From Candidatus Vesicomyosocius okutanii (GTDB taxonomy: Bacteria > Pseudomonadota > Gammaproteobacteria > PS1 > Pseudothioglobaceae): a DNA stretch of 64,000 bases. The translations under genes and the position numbers were made by a program. Position 1 is the first letter of the stretch, and every line of letters starts with the position of its first letter. Below the pieces are notes generated by a model. The model saw only the letters and a program-made list of their open reading frames with translations, searched no databases and was not told the DNA's origin. The stretch covers positions 930,001-994,000 of the forward strand of contig NC_009465.1 of assembly GCF_000010405.1 (NCBI RefSeq), read 5' to 3'. Shown here piece by piece: positions 9,293 to 22,908 of this stretch.

Positions 9293-11136
9293 ATTGAAAT
9301 CTCTTCTAACTTCTTACCACTATATATCTTATTAATAATTGCACGTGAAACAATAATAGCTGTAAACATTGAAGTAATAATACCAATTGACAAAGTAATC
9401 GCAAAACCTTTAATTACTCCAGTACCAAAACTAAATAAAATCAATGCCGCAATCAAAGTCGTAATATTAGCATCTAAAATAGTCAATAGCGCCTTATCAT
9501 AACCGACTGAAATAGCTTTTGGTAAATTTCTATTTATTACCATCTCTTCTTTAATACGTTCAAAGATTAACACATTAGCATCAACTGCCATACCTACTGT
9601 TAACACAATACCTGCAATACCTGGCAGTGTAAGAGTAGCTTGTAATAAAGACAAAATAGATAAAATCATCACTAAATTAAGCGTCAAAGCCACATTTGCT
9701 ACCATACCAAATAGTTGATAACGCATAGCCATAAACAATAACACTAAAATAAATCCAACTAATATTGATATAACTCCTTTAGTGATATTATCTGAACCAA
9801 GACTTGGACCAATAGTACGCTCTTCAATAATTTCAATCGGCGCTGAAAGAGAACCAGCCCTTAATAATAACGCTAAATTACGCGCCTCTTTGATATTATC
9901 AATACCTGTAACCTGAAACCGTGACGAAAATATACCTTTAATTGTAGCAGCATTAATAATATCTCTAGTAGTGGTACGCTTCTTAATGGTTTTACCATTT
10001 TTAACAATTGTTTCAACTTTATTCTCAATAAAAACAACTGCCATACGATGGTGCAGGTATTTTTTAGTGGTATTAAACATTGCCCTACCGCCAGCACTAT
10101 CAAGTGTGATATTAACCATTGGCGTGTTATTTTCTTGGTGAACACCAGACGTTGCACCAGTAATATTTTCACCCGTTGTAATCACATGACTTTTTAGCAA
10201 AAGCGGACGACCATCTTTAAAATAATAAAGTTTTGAGCCAATTGGTAAACGCCCTGACTGAATAGCTATTTGTGGGTCATTTTTTTCATCAACTAGTCTA
10301 AATTCTAAAGTTGCTACCGCACCTAAAATTTCTTTTGCTCTAGCCGTATCTTGTACACCTGGTAGTTGGACTACAATACGTTCCAGGCCTTGCTGTTGAA
10401 TAATTGGCTCTGCTACACCTAACTCATTCACTCGATTACGTAACGTTGTAATATTTTGTTTAAGTGCACTTTTCTTAGCTTGTTTTTGTACACTCTCACT
10501 AATACCAATATTTAGTAATAAATCATCTGTATTACTCAGCAGAACTAAATCACTCAATTCTGATTTAATTAACTGGGATGCCTCGTCTTTTAATTCAGAT
10601 CGCTTAAAATGAATAACAATACTATTACCTTTTTGCTTTATGCTTTTATATAGCCTATCTTTACGTAATAAAACACGAAGTTCATTGTATGCTGTATCCA
10701 TTGAAGCTGAAATTACCGCTTTCATATCAACTTCTAATAAAAAATGAACACCACCTCTCAGGTCTAAGCCAAGTGACATAGCCTTACCACCAAGACTTGC
10801 CAACCAAACTGGTACAGAAGGTGCCAAATTTAACGCCACCACGTAACTCCGGCTCAGTGCCTTATTAAGAGCATCTTTAGCTAAAAGCTGTTGCATCTTA
10901 TTCTTAAAACGTACTAAGATTCTTTGATTAATTAATTCAATAGATTTAAACTTAATTTGTTGAATCTTTAATACATTTTTAATTTTAACCAAATCCTGAT
11001 CAACAATTAAAGCATTATCTACACTTGATACTTGAATAGCTAAATCAGAACCAAATATATTTGGTAATGCATACAATATTGAAAGCAATAAAACAAATAC
11101 AATCAATGCATTTTTATGCCATGAATAATGATTCAT
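9289..11136 (-). CDS. secD: Protein translocase subunit SecD
   Basis: Large subunit of the SecDF export motor. The 615-residue product has an N-terminal membrane helix (about 9-27), the LGLDLRGGVHFLLEVD motif near 122-137, a large periplasmic domain and six C-terminal helices including GIVLTVGMAVDANVLIFERIKEE (shown here only as a landmark; the key part is VGMAVDANVLIFERIKEE). It lies between yajC (15-base gap) and secF (4-base overlap). Confidence 0.97.
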   Translation of the reverse strand: MNHYSWHKNALIVFVLLLSILYALPNIFGSDLAIQVSSVDNALIVDQDLVKIKNVLKIQQIKFKSIELINQRILVRFKNKMQQLLAKDALNKALSRSYVVALNLAPSVPVWLASLGGKAMSLGLDLRGGVHFLLEVDMKAVISASMDTAYNELRVLLRKDRLYKSIKQKGNSIVIHFKRSELKDEASQLIKSELSDLVLLSNTDDLLLNIGISESVQKQAKKSALKQNITTLRNRVNELGVAEPIIQQQGLERIVVQLPGVQDTARAKEILGAVATLEFRLVDEKNDPQIAIQSGRLPIGSKLYYFKDGRPLLLKSHVITTGENITGATSGVHQENNTPMVNITLDSAGGRAMFNTTKKYLHHRMAVVFIENKVETIVKNGKTIKKRTTTRDIINAATIKGIFSSRFQVTGIDNIKEARNLALLLRAGSLSAPIEIIEERTIGPSLGSDNITKGVISILVGFILVLLFMAMRYQLFGMVANVALTLNLVMILSILSLLQATLTLPGIAGIVLTVGMAVDANVLIFERIKEEMVINRNLPKAISVGYDKALLTILDANITTLIAALILFSFGTGVIKGFAITLSIGIITSMFTAIIVSRAIINKIYSGKKLEEISI

Positions 11137-11151
11137 AATGATTATAATTAA

Positions 11152-11493
11152 TTAAATTTTAGCGCTCCCTTTTGGCATTTTTTGATTAATACCTTGCTTT
11201 TGTACCTTAACCAAAATACCATTAGCAATTTCTAATATTGCAAAAGACTCATCTACAGAAACAACTTTACCAATTATACCGCCATTAGTAACAACCTCAT
11301 CACCTGTTTTTAATGCTACTAATAATGTTTTATGCTCCTTGGCACGTTTTTGCTGAGGCCTAATCAGTAAAAAATACATCAACGCAAACATAACCAATAA
11401 AAATGGTAACCCACTCCATGAATCTAGAATACTACTCTCTGATACTAAACCTTCTGCGAATACTGGTACAATAATTAAATCTAATAAATTCAT
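11152..11493 (-). CDS. yajC: Preprotein translocase subunit YajC
   Basis: Small single-span membrane protein that associates with SecDF and YidC. The 113-residue product has one membrane helix at about 28-46 followed by the family motif RPQQKRAKEHK and the GDEVVTNGGIIGKV segment. It is the first gene of yajC-secD-secF and follows serS by about 20 bases, so serS may be co-transcribed. Confidence 0.94.
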   Translation of the reverse strand: MNLLDLIIVPVFAEGLVSESSILDSWSGLPFLLVMFALMYFLLIRPQQKRAKEHKTLLVALKTGDEVVTNGGIIGKVVSVDESFAILEIANGILVKVQKQGINQKMPKGSAKI

Positions 11494-11514
11494 TTTATCT
11501 CCTTATATAAAAAA

Positions 11515-12804
11515 TTAATTCATAACTTCCAAACCACCCATATAACTCTGTAAAACAAATGGTATTTTAATACTTCTATCAGCTTGCTGATGATTTTCCA
11601 AAACCGCCACTAAAGTTCTACCAACTGCTAATCCTGAGCCATTTAATGTGTGTAATAATTCTAATTTATTAGTTTCTTTGTTTTTATACCTTAATTGCAA
11701 ACGTCGTGCCTGAAAGTCTTCAAAACAAGAACAAGAAGAAATTTCACAATAAACATTTTGTCCAGGTAGCCACACTTCTAAATCATAGGTTTTAGTAGCA
11801 GAAAAACCAAGGTCTCCTGCACATAAGCTAATTTTTCTATAAGGCAATTCTAATGCTTGTAAGATATCTTCAGCATGTGTAGTTAATACTTCTAAAGCTT
11901 GGTACGAATCTTGTGCTTTAACTACCTGTACTAACTCAACTTTTTCAAATTGGTGTTGACGAATAAGGCCGCGAGTATATCGTCCATAACTACCTGCTTC
12001 TGATCTAAAACTAGGTGTATGAGTCACAAATTTAAGAGGTAAATCATTCTCTTTTATAATCATATCACGCATCATATTAGTCACGGGCACTTCACCAGTT
12101 GGAATTAGATACAATGTCTTTGTTTCCCCCTTCTCACCATGCAAATATGTTTTAAATAAATCAGCTTCAAACTTTGGCAACTGACCTGTGCCAATTAAGG
12201 ATTCTGTATTCACTAAATAAGGCACATAAGCCTCAGTATAGCCATTAACTTCACTATGTCGATCTAACATAAATTGTGTCAATGCACGATGCAAACGTGC
12301 AATTTTCCCAGTCATAACAGAAAATCTAGCACCAGAAATCTTAACTGCTGTCTCAAAATCTAGTCCATACATCGCACCCAAATCAACATGGTCTTTTACA
12401 TCAAAATCATAATTAACTAATTTACCCCATTTTGATACCTCAATATTATCTTCTTCACTTTTACCATTAGGTACAGAATGATGAGGAATATTAGGCATCG
12501 ATAAAACAATTACATCAATCTCAGATTGAATCAATTGTAAATTTGATTTTGCCAAATTCAACTTAGTACTTAAATCTGAAACATTCTTTAATAAAGACTT
12601 AATGTCTTCGCCAGAAGCTTTAGCTTTTCCAATCGCCTTAGACTGCATATTTCGTAGATTTTGCAAATTCTGAGTTTCAATTTGATTTTTTTTTCTATTA
12701 CTTTCTAACTCAATTAAATGATCAACATCAAAATAAAAATATCGCTTCTTTAAGGCATTAGCAACAGCTTTCATGTCTAATCTAAGTTGTTTTTTACTTA
12801 ACAT
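11515..12804 (-). CDS. serS: Serine-tRNA ligase SerS
   Basis: Class II aminoacyl-tRNA synthetase charging tRNA-Ser. The 429-residue product has the N-terminal tRNA-binding coiled coil (about 30-105), motif 2 around [20 protein letters not shown] and motif 3 around [20 protein letters not shown]. The ATG abuts the divergent rhodanese region at 12804. It lies immediately upstream of yajC-secDF. Confidence 0.97.
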   Translation of the reverse strand: MLSKKQLRLDMKAVANALKKRYFYFDVDHLIELESNRKKNQIETQNLQNLRNMQSKAIGKAKASGEDIKSLLKNVSDLSTKLNLAKSNLQLIQSEIDVIVLSMPNIPHHSVPNGKSEEDNIEVSKWGKLVNYDFDVKDHVDLGAMYGLDFETAVKISGARFSVMTGKIARLHRALTQFMLDRHSEVNGYTEAYVPYLVNTESLIGTGQLPKFEADLFKTYLHGEKGETKTLYLIPTGEVPVTNMMRDMIIKENDLPLKFVTHTPSFRSEAGSYGRYTRGLIRQHQFEKVELVQVVKAQDSYQALEVLTTHAEDILQALELPYRKISLCAGDLGFSATKTYDLEVWLPGQNVYCEISSCSCFEDFQARRLQLRYKNKETNKLELLHTLNGSGLAVGRTLVAVLENHQQADRSIKIPFVLQSYMGGLEVMN

Positions 12805-12887
12805 TGTTATATAATAATTTTATTATATATATTATATGCCTAAATACACCAGGTCTAACTTTAAAAACTAACTTTGGAAATTATACT

Positions 12888-13175
12888 ATGTTTAATTCAT
12901 TTTCAAGCAATGATGCTTGCCAACTATTAGCTAACGGCGCTCAATTAGTTGATGTCCGTTCCAGTAATGAATTCGCTCAAGGCGCACTGCCAAATGCAAT
13001 CAACCTACCATTACAGTCTATTATGACTGCTGATAGAATCATTGACCGTAATAAGGCTGTTATTCTTTATTGTGTTACAGGTATACGTTCATCAACTGCT
13101 AAAAATTATTTAATACAAATGGGTTATAAAAATGTTAACGATTTAGGCTCATTTAAAAATTACAACTGCGAATAA
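12888..13175 (+). CDS. Single-domain rhodanese-like protein
   Basis: Predicted sulfurtransferase of 95 residues. It contains a single rhodanese fold with VDVRSSNEFAQGALPNAINLP at the N-terminal side and the active-site loop CVTGIRSS, giving catalytic Cys62. The ATG at 12888 is preferred because the domain begins right after it and GGAAA lies a few bases upstream; the frame extends upstream to 12804 but adds only atypical sequence. In sulfur oxidisers such proteins move sulfane sulfur between carriers, but the partner here is unknown. Confidence 0.85.
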   Translation: MFNSFSSNDACQLLANGAQLVDVRSSNEFAQGALPNAINLPLQSIMTADRIIDRNKAVILYCVTGIRSSTAKNYLIQMGYKNVNDLGSFKNYNCE

Positions 13176-13208
13176 CACAATACAATAACAATGGTATAAA
13201 CTTATACA

Positions 13209-13838
13209 ATGAGAGTTAAAAGCACTTGGCACAAAACTCAAGTAAAAACCATTGATGATATTGCTAGCACACTAGCATTTAATTCATGGCGTATTACTAA
13301 AAATCATCTAGAAGATTTAATTAACGAAGCATTCATAATTGAAAAAGCACAAGTGTTTGATGTAATCTCTGAATACTTATACTTTTTAATTCAATGTATT
13401 GATAGGTTGGTTCTTGATAAATTAAATTATAAACAGCGTCAAACATTAATTATCAAACTTGCTAAGCAATCAGCTACTTATTTTCATGAAAACAAACAAG
13501 AACGTATTGGCTCAGGAGAATATTGGAATGACTTTATTCAAACTTATAACAACAGGTCTAAAAACTACGCCAATTATGAATTTACAAATGGTGAGCCTAG
13601 TTATCATTTCTTAAGATACTTTGCAAAGAAAATACAAAAAGCTATGACTAATGCTGATTCAAAATGGATTGTCCAACAAATTATTGAAATTCAAGCACCA
13701 AAGGCCTTTAAATCAATAAAAAGAAGTATTAAAAATTTGATAGCAGTTGAAAAAATAATATTCAAGGCCGAACAAATAAAAAATAAAAACAAGATCCCTA
13801 GATCCAAACGAAAATCAATTTTTCCTAAATTACAATAA
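13209..13838 (+). CDS. Conserved hypothetical protein
   Basis: A 209-residue soluble protein that I recognise only as a conserved proteobacterial hypothetical. It starts MRVKSTWHKTQVKTIDDIAS and contains the conserved-looking blocks FNSWRITKNHLEDLIN, GSGEYWNDFIQ and FTNGEPSYHFLRYF, then a Lys-rich tail. It is mostly predicted helical with no signal peptide or membrane segment. It sits between a rhodanese gene and trxC, which hints at a thiol or sulfur context but proves nothing. Confidence 0.7.
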   Translation: MRVKSTWHKTQVKTIDDIASTLAFNSWRITKNHLEDLINEAFIIEKAQVFDVISEYLYFLIQCIDRLVLDKLNYKQRQTLIIKLAKQSATYFHENKQERIGSGEYWNDFIQTYNNRSKNYANYEFTNGEPSYHFLRYFAKKIQKAMTNADSKWIVQQIIEIQAPKAFKSIKRSIKNLIAVEKIIFKAEQIKNKNKIPRSKRKSIFPKLQ

Positions 13839-13887
13839 ACTCATAAACTCAACTCACTCATAATAATATTAAGAAATAGGAGCTAAT

Positions 13888-14310
13888 ATGATTGCAATAT
13901 GCCTAAACTGTAATAGACTTAACAACATTCCAAAAAACAAATTAAAAAACAAACCTAATTGTGGTAACTGCAAAAATCCAATATATAGCGGTCAACCTAT
14001 TAATGTAAGTGGTATACAGCTTACTCGTGCAATAGAAAAAACTGATGAATTATTGGTGGTTGATTTTTGGGCAACCTGGTGTGGTCCCTGCAAAACATTT
14101 GCTCCTACTTTTAAACAAGTGACAACACAACTTGAACCTAAGGCCAGATTTATCAAAATTGAAACTGAAAAAGAACAAGTAATTTCTACTAAACACAATA
14201 TTCGCTCTATTCCAACATTAGCCATTTTTAAAGATGGTAAAGAAATAGAACGCATTTCTGGTTCACTAAGTGCCCCAGATTTTATTAATTGGGTTAATCA
14301 ATATACATAA
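13888..14310 (+). CDS. trxC: Thioredoxin 2 (TrxC)
   Basis: Cytosolic thioredoxin with an N-terminal zinc finger. The 140-residue product shows CLNC at 5-8 and CGNC at 25-28 as the zinc ligands, then the redox-active WCGPC with Cys65 and Cys68, and the conserved cis-proline in IRSIPTLAIF. AGGAG lies about 7 bases before the ATG. TrxC reduces protein disulfides and is often linked to oxidative stress defence. Confidence 0.93.
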   Translation: MIAICLNCNRLNNIPKNKLKNKPNCGNCKNPIYSGQPINVSGIQLTRAIEKTDELLVVDFWATWCGPCKTFAPTFKQVTTQLEPKARFIKIETEKEQVISTKHNIRSIPTLAIFKDGKEIERISGSLSAPDFINWVNQYT

Positions 14311-14317
14311 TAAGGAT

Positions 14318-14344
14318 CTCCTAAACATAAAATTTGTCTAGGAG
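14318..14344 (-). terminator. Hairpin at the end of the rRNA operon
   Basis: CTCCTAGACA and TGTTTAGGAG (minus strand) form a 10-base-pair stem with one G-U pair and a 7-base loop, just past the 5S gene. Read on the plus strand it also follows trxC, so it may serve both convergent transcripts. No strong U-run follows on either strand. A 16-base palindrome, GCTTTAAATTTAAAGC at 14344-14359, overlaps the end of 5S. Confidence 0.6.
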
Positions 14345-14355
14345 CTTTAAATTTA

Positions 14356-14475
14356 AAGCCTAGCAATGTCCTACTCTCACATGGGGAGTCCCCACACTAC
14401 CATCGGCGCTAAGTGGTTTCACTTCTGAGTTCGGTATGGGATCAGGTGGGTCACACTCGCTATTGTCACTAAGCA
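14356..14475 (-). rRNA. rrf: 5S ribosomal RNA
   Basis: About 120 nucleotides on the minus strand. It contains the conserved core CCGAACTCAGAAGTGAAA and the GCGCCGATGGTAGTGTGGGG region, and its ends (TGCTTAGTGA and TTGCTAGGC) pair as helix I. It is the last gene of the rRNA operon. Confidence 0.95.
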
Positions 14476-14648
14476 AACTGGTTGTATAATTGTGTATAAA
14501 TCACAATTATAATTAACTAAAAAGTTTTTATACCTTAACTATAAACTATATAGTTAGAAGTTATAACAATCAAATACATTTATAAAGTTTATATTATTAT
14601 TAGCGTATTACATGACACATCAAACACAAAAATTACAGATTCATTTAA

Positions 14649-14660
14649 ATAATTTGGGTG

Positions 14661-14666
<6 letters not shown>
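14649..14666 (-). other. 23S processing stem, 3' arm
   Basis: Sequence around the 23S 3' end is complementary to 17561-17577 at the 5' end (ATATAACCCCAAATTAT against ATATAACACCCAAATTAT, one bulge). Such stems are RNase III substrates during rRNA maturation. Confidence 0.6.
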
Positions 14667-17568
<2,902 letters not shown>

Positions 17569-18021
17569 CCAAATTATCTATTATGTTTTATCTATTTACT
17601 GTATAAATTTTTTGCTTAATCAACTATTTAGCAAAGCTAAACCTATTAATCACTCAAGGAAATGCTTTACAAATAAATAAAATTCAAAACCTTATAATAT
17701 TGGTGTTTATAGTTAGTATTTCACCTTGAATTCACAAATTATGATAAATCACAATTAGTGAATTCTTTTTATTTCATTGAGATAAATTAATATCTCAATG
17801 AGAATCCATATTTTTTTGAAATTGTTGTGTCAATGCAATACACCAATGAAGACTATTATGATAATAATCTTCGCGTTGTTATATTGTATATTTACAAACT
17901 TTACTTCATGTATTAAATTGTTAAAGAGCTCTACACTCGAAGGTGCAGTATAAAAACTTAAACAAAACAACAATTAAAATTTTTTTGTTTAAGTTTTCTT
18001 TTGCACAATAAACAGAATACT
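17569..18021 (-). other. Spacer between tRNA-Ala and 23S rRNA
   Basis: Transcribed spacer of about 450 bases with no gene. It carries a boxA-like antitermination element at 17919-17931 and the 5' arm of the 23S processing stem at its end. Otherwise AT-rich. Confidence 0.75.
17919..17931 (-). promoter_or_regulatory. Spacer boxA antitermination element
   Basis: Minus strand reads GAGCTCTTTAACA, nearly identical to the E. coli boxA consensus TGCTCTTTAACA that recruits NusB/S10 to keep RNA polymerase processive in rRNA operons. Confidence 0.7.
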
Positions 18022-18097
18022 TGGTGGAGCCAGGGAGGATCGAACTCCCGACCTCTTGCGTGCAAGGCAAGCGCTCTCCCAGCTGAGCTATGGCCCC
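18022..18097 (-). tRNA. tRNA-Ala (TGC)
   Basis: 76 nucleotides on the minus strand, from GGGGCCATAGCTCAGC to an encoded CCA. The acceptor stem GGGGCCA pairs with TGGCTCC (one G-U), the anticodon loop reads CTTGCAC with TGC, and GTTCGATCC forms the T arm. It is in the 16S-23S spacer, the standard position. Confidence 0.97.
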
Positions 18098-18192
18098 TTA
18101 CTTACAGCATAAAACTGTAGGTTTTTTACAAAAGGGACTTAATTGAACTTACGTAATAAACGATGGGCCTGAAGTAATCATAACGCAAAATT

Positions 18193-18269
<77 letters not shown>

Positions 18270-18360
18270 AAAATTATTTGTCTATTTTTATTATTTTATG
18301 CAATCATCATAAAAATTACCTCACATTAGTGTGATGCAATTCTTATTATCTTTATCATTA

Positions 18361-18386
18361 TTAAACAACTTGTTGTGGACACTCAT
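18361..18386 (-). other. 16S processing stem, 3' arm
   Basis: TTAAACAACTTGTTGTGGAC here is the inverted complement of the leader segment at 20058-20082, with one bulge and two wobble positions. Together they flank 16S and can close the RNase III processing stem. Confidence 0.75.
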
Positions 18387-18394
18387 ACTTTTCT

Positions 18395-19941
<1,547 letters not shown>

Positions 19942-20057
19942 AATTCTAACCATTTAGAACATCTAAAACAATTCAAATAAATAAATATGCTTTATGTTCA
20001 ATTTTTTTAAAAGCTTATTTGCTTTAGTTTTTAATGTGCACTTGCACAATTTATTGT

Positions 20058-20082
20058 ACGAGTGCCCACACAAGTTGTTTAA
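20058..20082 (-). other. 16S processing stem, 5' arm
   Basis: The leader segment ending in CAAGTTGTTTAA on the plus strand pairs with 18361-18386 across the 16S gene. It includes the TGTGGGCACT block often found in gammaproteobacterial rRNA leaders. Confidence 0.75.
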
Positions 20083-20087
20083 TATAT

Positions 20088-20100
20088 TTTTAAAGAGCAA
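20088..20100 (-). promoter_or_regulatory. Leader boxA antitermination element
   Basis: Minus strand reads TTGCTCTTTAAAA, matching the boxA consensus TGCTCTTTAACA at all but one position. It lies about 50 bases downstream of the -10 element and precedes the processing stem, the canonical arrangement. Confidence 0.75.
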
Positions 20101-20151
20101 CTACAACATTAAATTGATAAAGTAATTTTTTGCTACAGTTAAGAACAAAAA

Positions 20152-20179
20152 ATTATACAGCTAATAGCTAATCTGTCAA
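20152..20179 (-). promoter_or_regulatory. Consensus sigma-70 promoter of the rRNA operon
   Basis: On the minus strand a perfect -35 TTGACA (20179-20174) and a perfect -10 TATAAT (20157-20152) are separated by 16 bases. Transcription should start near 20145, some 200 bases upstream of mature 16S. A six-of-six match at both hexamers is the strongest promoter seen in the window. Confidence 0.88.
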
Positions 20180-20272
20180 GTATTATTTTTAACTTTATAC
20201 TTCCAAATCCTTATTTCATTAAAAATGAAGACCATTTTCATATAATATTACAAATGATAATGAAATTAAATA

Positions 20273-20767
20273 TTAATTAGCATTATTTTTGCGAGATTCT
20301 AACTTATCTTCTGAAATCGCTCTATTAAGCCAAGCATCAGCTTTATTAATATCAACAATTACATGATTGGAATTCACCATTTCAAGATCATTATCATTCC
20401 AACCTTTAATACCCATTTTTAATGAACGAACCTTATTAAAGCCCATTTGTTGCATAGTCAAAGTTGCGAGTGCACTACGATTACCTGAATGACAAATAAC
20501 AATAATATCTTGGTTTATTGCTTGTACTAATTTTGGCACAGTATTATCATAATTCCAAACACATGCACTCTCAAGTATACCTCTAGGAACATGAATTGAA
20601 TTTTTAATATGCATCATATCAAATTCATCTTGCTCACGAATATCTAATAATATTAGATCTTTATTTCTTTGAATCTCTTCTTCCAAGTCCCACGAAAATA
20701 TCTCAATCACTGATGATAATGCTTGTGCTACTAATTTTTGATATCTATCCATTAATTTTATTTGCAA
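20273..20767 (-). CDS. Rhodanese-like protein encoded with a NarL/NarX pair
   Basis: Predicted sulfurtransferase of 164 residues, or 159 from the ATG at 20752. It has an N-terminal helical segment, then a rhodanese domain with LLDIREQDEFDMMHIKNSIH and the active-site loop CHSGNRSA giving catalytic Cys92. It overlaps the response regulator gene by 10 bases on the same strand, so it is probably made from the same message as the two-component genes. Whether it is an output of that system or a sulfur carrier is unknown. Confidence 0.82.
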   Translation of the reverse strand: MQIKLMDRYQKLVAQALSSVIEIFSWDLEEEIQRNKDLILLDIREQDEFDMMHIKNSIHVPRGILESACVWNYDNTVPKLVQAINQDIIVICHSGNRSALATLTMQQMGFNKVRSLKMGIKGWNDNDLEMVNSNHVIVDINKADAWLNRAISEDKLESRKNNAN

Positions 20768-21387
20768 TAACCTTTTTGTGTCACCATTACTGCTACTTCA
20801 ACGCGTGAGCTTAGTGATAATTTTTTAAGAATTGACTTGACATGTAGTTTAACTGTACCATCAGAAATACCCAGTTCTCTGGCAATGACTTTATTACTAT
20901 AACCACTAGATACTTGGCAAGCAACTTCTTTTTCTCGGCTAGTTAAGGAGCCAAATGAAGGCTCATTGTCGGTTAATTCATCCCGTAAAGCCTTTGCTAG
21001 TATATATCTCATATCTTGTGCAACAACAATTGAACCTTTAATAACTTCATCTAGAGCATCGACTAGTTCATCTGGATCCATGTCTTTTAATAAATAACCT
21101 TGTGCGCCATGTTTAAGACAACTACGTAAATCATACTCTTGGGTACTAGTAGTTAACATCACAATTGGTATGGTAATATTCTTTGTTTTGAGTATTTTTA
21201 ACACTTCAAGTCCAGACATTTGAGGCATACGTAAATCTAACAGAATAATATCTACTGACAAAGAAGGGATTTCTATCAAACCTTGCTTTGGCGAAGCAGC
21301 AGCACTGGCACTAATTTGTTTAGATTCCAATAAAGCAATAAGTCCATTACGAAACAAGGCATGATCATCAATAATGTATATTTTCAT
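20758..21387 (-). CDS. NarL/FixJ family response regulator
   Basis: Two-component response regulator of 209 residues. The receiver domain has Asp7/Asp8, the phosphoacceptor Asp51 (ILLDLRMPQMSG), Thr79/80 and Lys101. The C-terminal LuxR-type helix-turn-helix begins LTSREKEVACQVSSG and contains NKVIARELGISDGTVKLHVK. It overlaps the upstream kinase gene by 4 bases. The resemblance is to NarL, but no nitrate reductase or other target is present in the window. Confidence 0.9.
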   Translation of the reverse strand: MKIYIIDDHALFRNGLIALLESKQISASAAASPKQGLIEIPSLSVDIILLDLRMPQMSGLEVLKILKTKNITIPIVMLTTSTQEYDLRSCLKHGAQGYLLKDMDPDELVDALDEVIKGSIVVAQDMRYILAKALRDELTDNEPSFGSLTSREKEVACQVSSGYSNKVIARELGISDGTVKLHVKSILKKLSLSSRVEVAVMVTQKGYCK

Positions 21388-22868
21388 GATACCTTCTGGA
21401 AATTGACTATAACACGTGTACTTCCATCAACTTCTGATTCGATTTTAATATTAGCACCAATTCTTATCGCTCGTTCTTTCATAATATTCATACCAATATT
21501 ATTTCCCATTACTTCACTTTTATTTTGGTCTTTTTCAAATCCAACACCATCATCTTCAATTAATAATTGACAATTAGGTTCTGCCAAAAGTAAAACACGT
21601 ACATTACGAGCTTTAGCATGTTTACGTATATTAGACAATGCTTCTTGGGTAATGCGCATAATTTGCATTTCTACTTCCGGAGATACTTGTAATTTACCCT
21701 CAACCTGTAAATAAGTAGTAATACCTTCTTCTGACATAAATCGATTAAGTAAAGTTGTCAAAGAAGCCTTAATTCCTTTAGGATCTAACGGTATGCGAAA
21801 ATTACACATAAGTTCACGTAACTCTTGATTTGCTTGAGTAATATTAGATTGCAAACTCAGCACTTTATCGTTTGCATCAGATTTTTTACCTACTTTAAGT
21901 ATGTTTCCAAGTGCCGTTACTTGTAACTTCAAACTATAAATAGTTTGTGCTAATGAGTCATGTATTTCTTGTGATAAAAATAAACGTTCTTGTGACAATT
22001 CCATGCGTTTAGTTTGGATATCCAGCCAAGCTTTATCTAATGAAATAGCAATATTTTCAGCAATAGAACTAAGTAGTACACGCTCATCAAAAGCCAATGA
22101 TGGTAATGTATCAAAAAACAAATTAAAGGTACCTAGTGTTTTTCCATGATACCTAAGTGGTATGAATATCGTACCAATACTTGCTTTAGTTCGAGATTTC
22201 TTACCTACACATTGTGCACAAGTATGCACGCTAAATTGTACACAAGTATCACTTGCCATAGCCACTTCACCACAAAAACAATCTGCGCTTAATACGTCCA
22301 TTACTTGTCCTTTCTTATCAATCACGCCTTGTGTTGCCATCAAATGAAGCTGACTATCATCAGATAAACTACGTGCAGCACCTGATGAAGCACCAGTCAT
22401 CTTAATAAGAATGTCTAAAAAGTGTGCAAATAATTCATCAATCGAATGTATTTTATTAAGTTTTGATGACACACTATACAAAGTTTCTAAAGAGGCAGAT
22501 TTTTTACTTAAACGCTGAACTTGTTTATTTAAAATACTCTCCATATCATCATATAAACATTGATTTTCATTAATTAGATGATTAATCGCTTTTGCAACAG
22601 GCTGAAACGTGGTTTTTTGATGATCACTTAAACGTACACTTTGACTAAACTTATAACCATCTACCCAACTTTGCAAGTCATTAAATGGCAATAAGAAATC
22701 TTGACGAATAGACAAGTATAGACCTAAATAGACCAATAAAATTAGGACAACAAGTAATATATCAACTACGCTAGTCATTGTATAAGAAAGCATCGCTTCA
22801 TACATTAACAATGGTGAAAGCAAAATCGTGACTAAAAAGTAAATATAAAATTTAGTTTTAATATTCAT
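21384..22868 (-). CDS. NarX-like sensor histidine kinase lacking the periplasmic sensor
   Basis: Membrane kinase of 494 residues. Two hydrophobic helices (about 7-27 and 34-54) are separated by only a few residues, so the periplasmic nitrate-binding domain of NarX is absent. Next come a HAMP-like region, a GAF-like domain (about 130-280) with a cysteine cluster at 197, 199, 209, 217 and 220, the HisKA_3 box with His303 (SQEIHDSLAQTIYSLK) and an HATPase domain with IEDDGVGFE. Sensing is therefore probably cytoplasmic, perhaps through redox or a metal bound by the cysteines (inference). Confidence 0.87.
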   Translation of the reverse strand: MNIKTKFYIYFLVTILLSPLLMYEAMLSYTMTSVVDILLVVLILLVYLGLYLSIRQDFLLPFNDLQSWVDGYKFSQSVRLSDHQKTTFQPVAKAINHLINENQCLYDDMESILNKQVQRLSKKSASLETLYSVSSKLNKIHSIDELFAHFLDILIKMTGASSGAARSLSDDSQLHLMATQGVIDKKGQVMDVLSADCFCGEVAMASDTCVQFSVHTCAQCVGKKSRTKASIGTIFIPLRYHGKTLGTFNLFFDTLPSLAFDERVLLSSIAENIAISLDKAWLDIQTKRMELSQERLFLSQEIHDSLAQTIYSLKLQVTALGNILKVGKKSDANDKVLSLQSNITQANQELRELMCNFRIPLDPKGIKASLTTLLNRFMSEEGITTYLQVEGKLQVSPEVEMQIMRITQEALSNIRKHAKARNVRVLLLAEPNCQLLIEDDGVGFEKDQNKSEVMGNNIGMNIMKERAIRIGANIKIESEVDGSTRVIVNFQKVS

Positions 22869-22908
22869 TATTTTTTAGTTTAAAACCAAAAAACAGGCTT
22901 TTCTTATT

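Larger units (their letters stand above)
19942..20272 (-). other. rRNA operon leader and promoter region
   Basis: A gene-free stretch upstream of 16S. It holds the promoter at 20152-20179, a boxA at 20088-20100, the 5' arm of the 16S processing stem at 20058-20082, and a second imperfect hairpin around 20035-20066. Confidence 0.85.
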
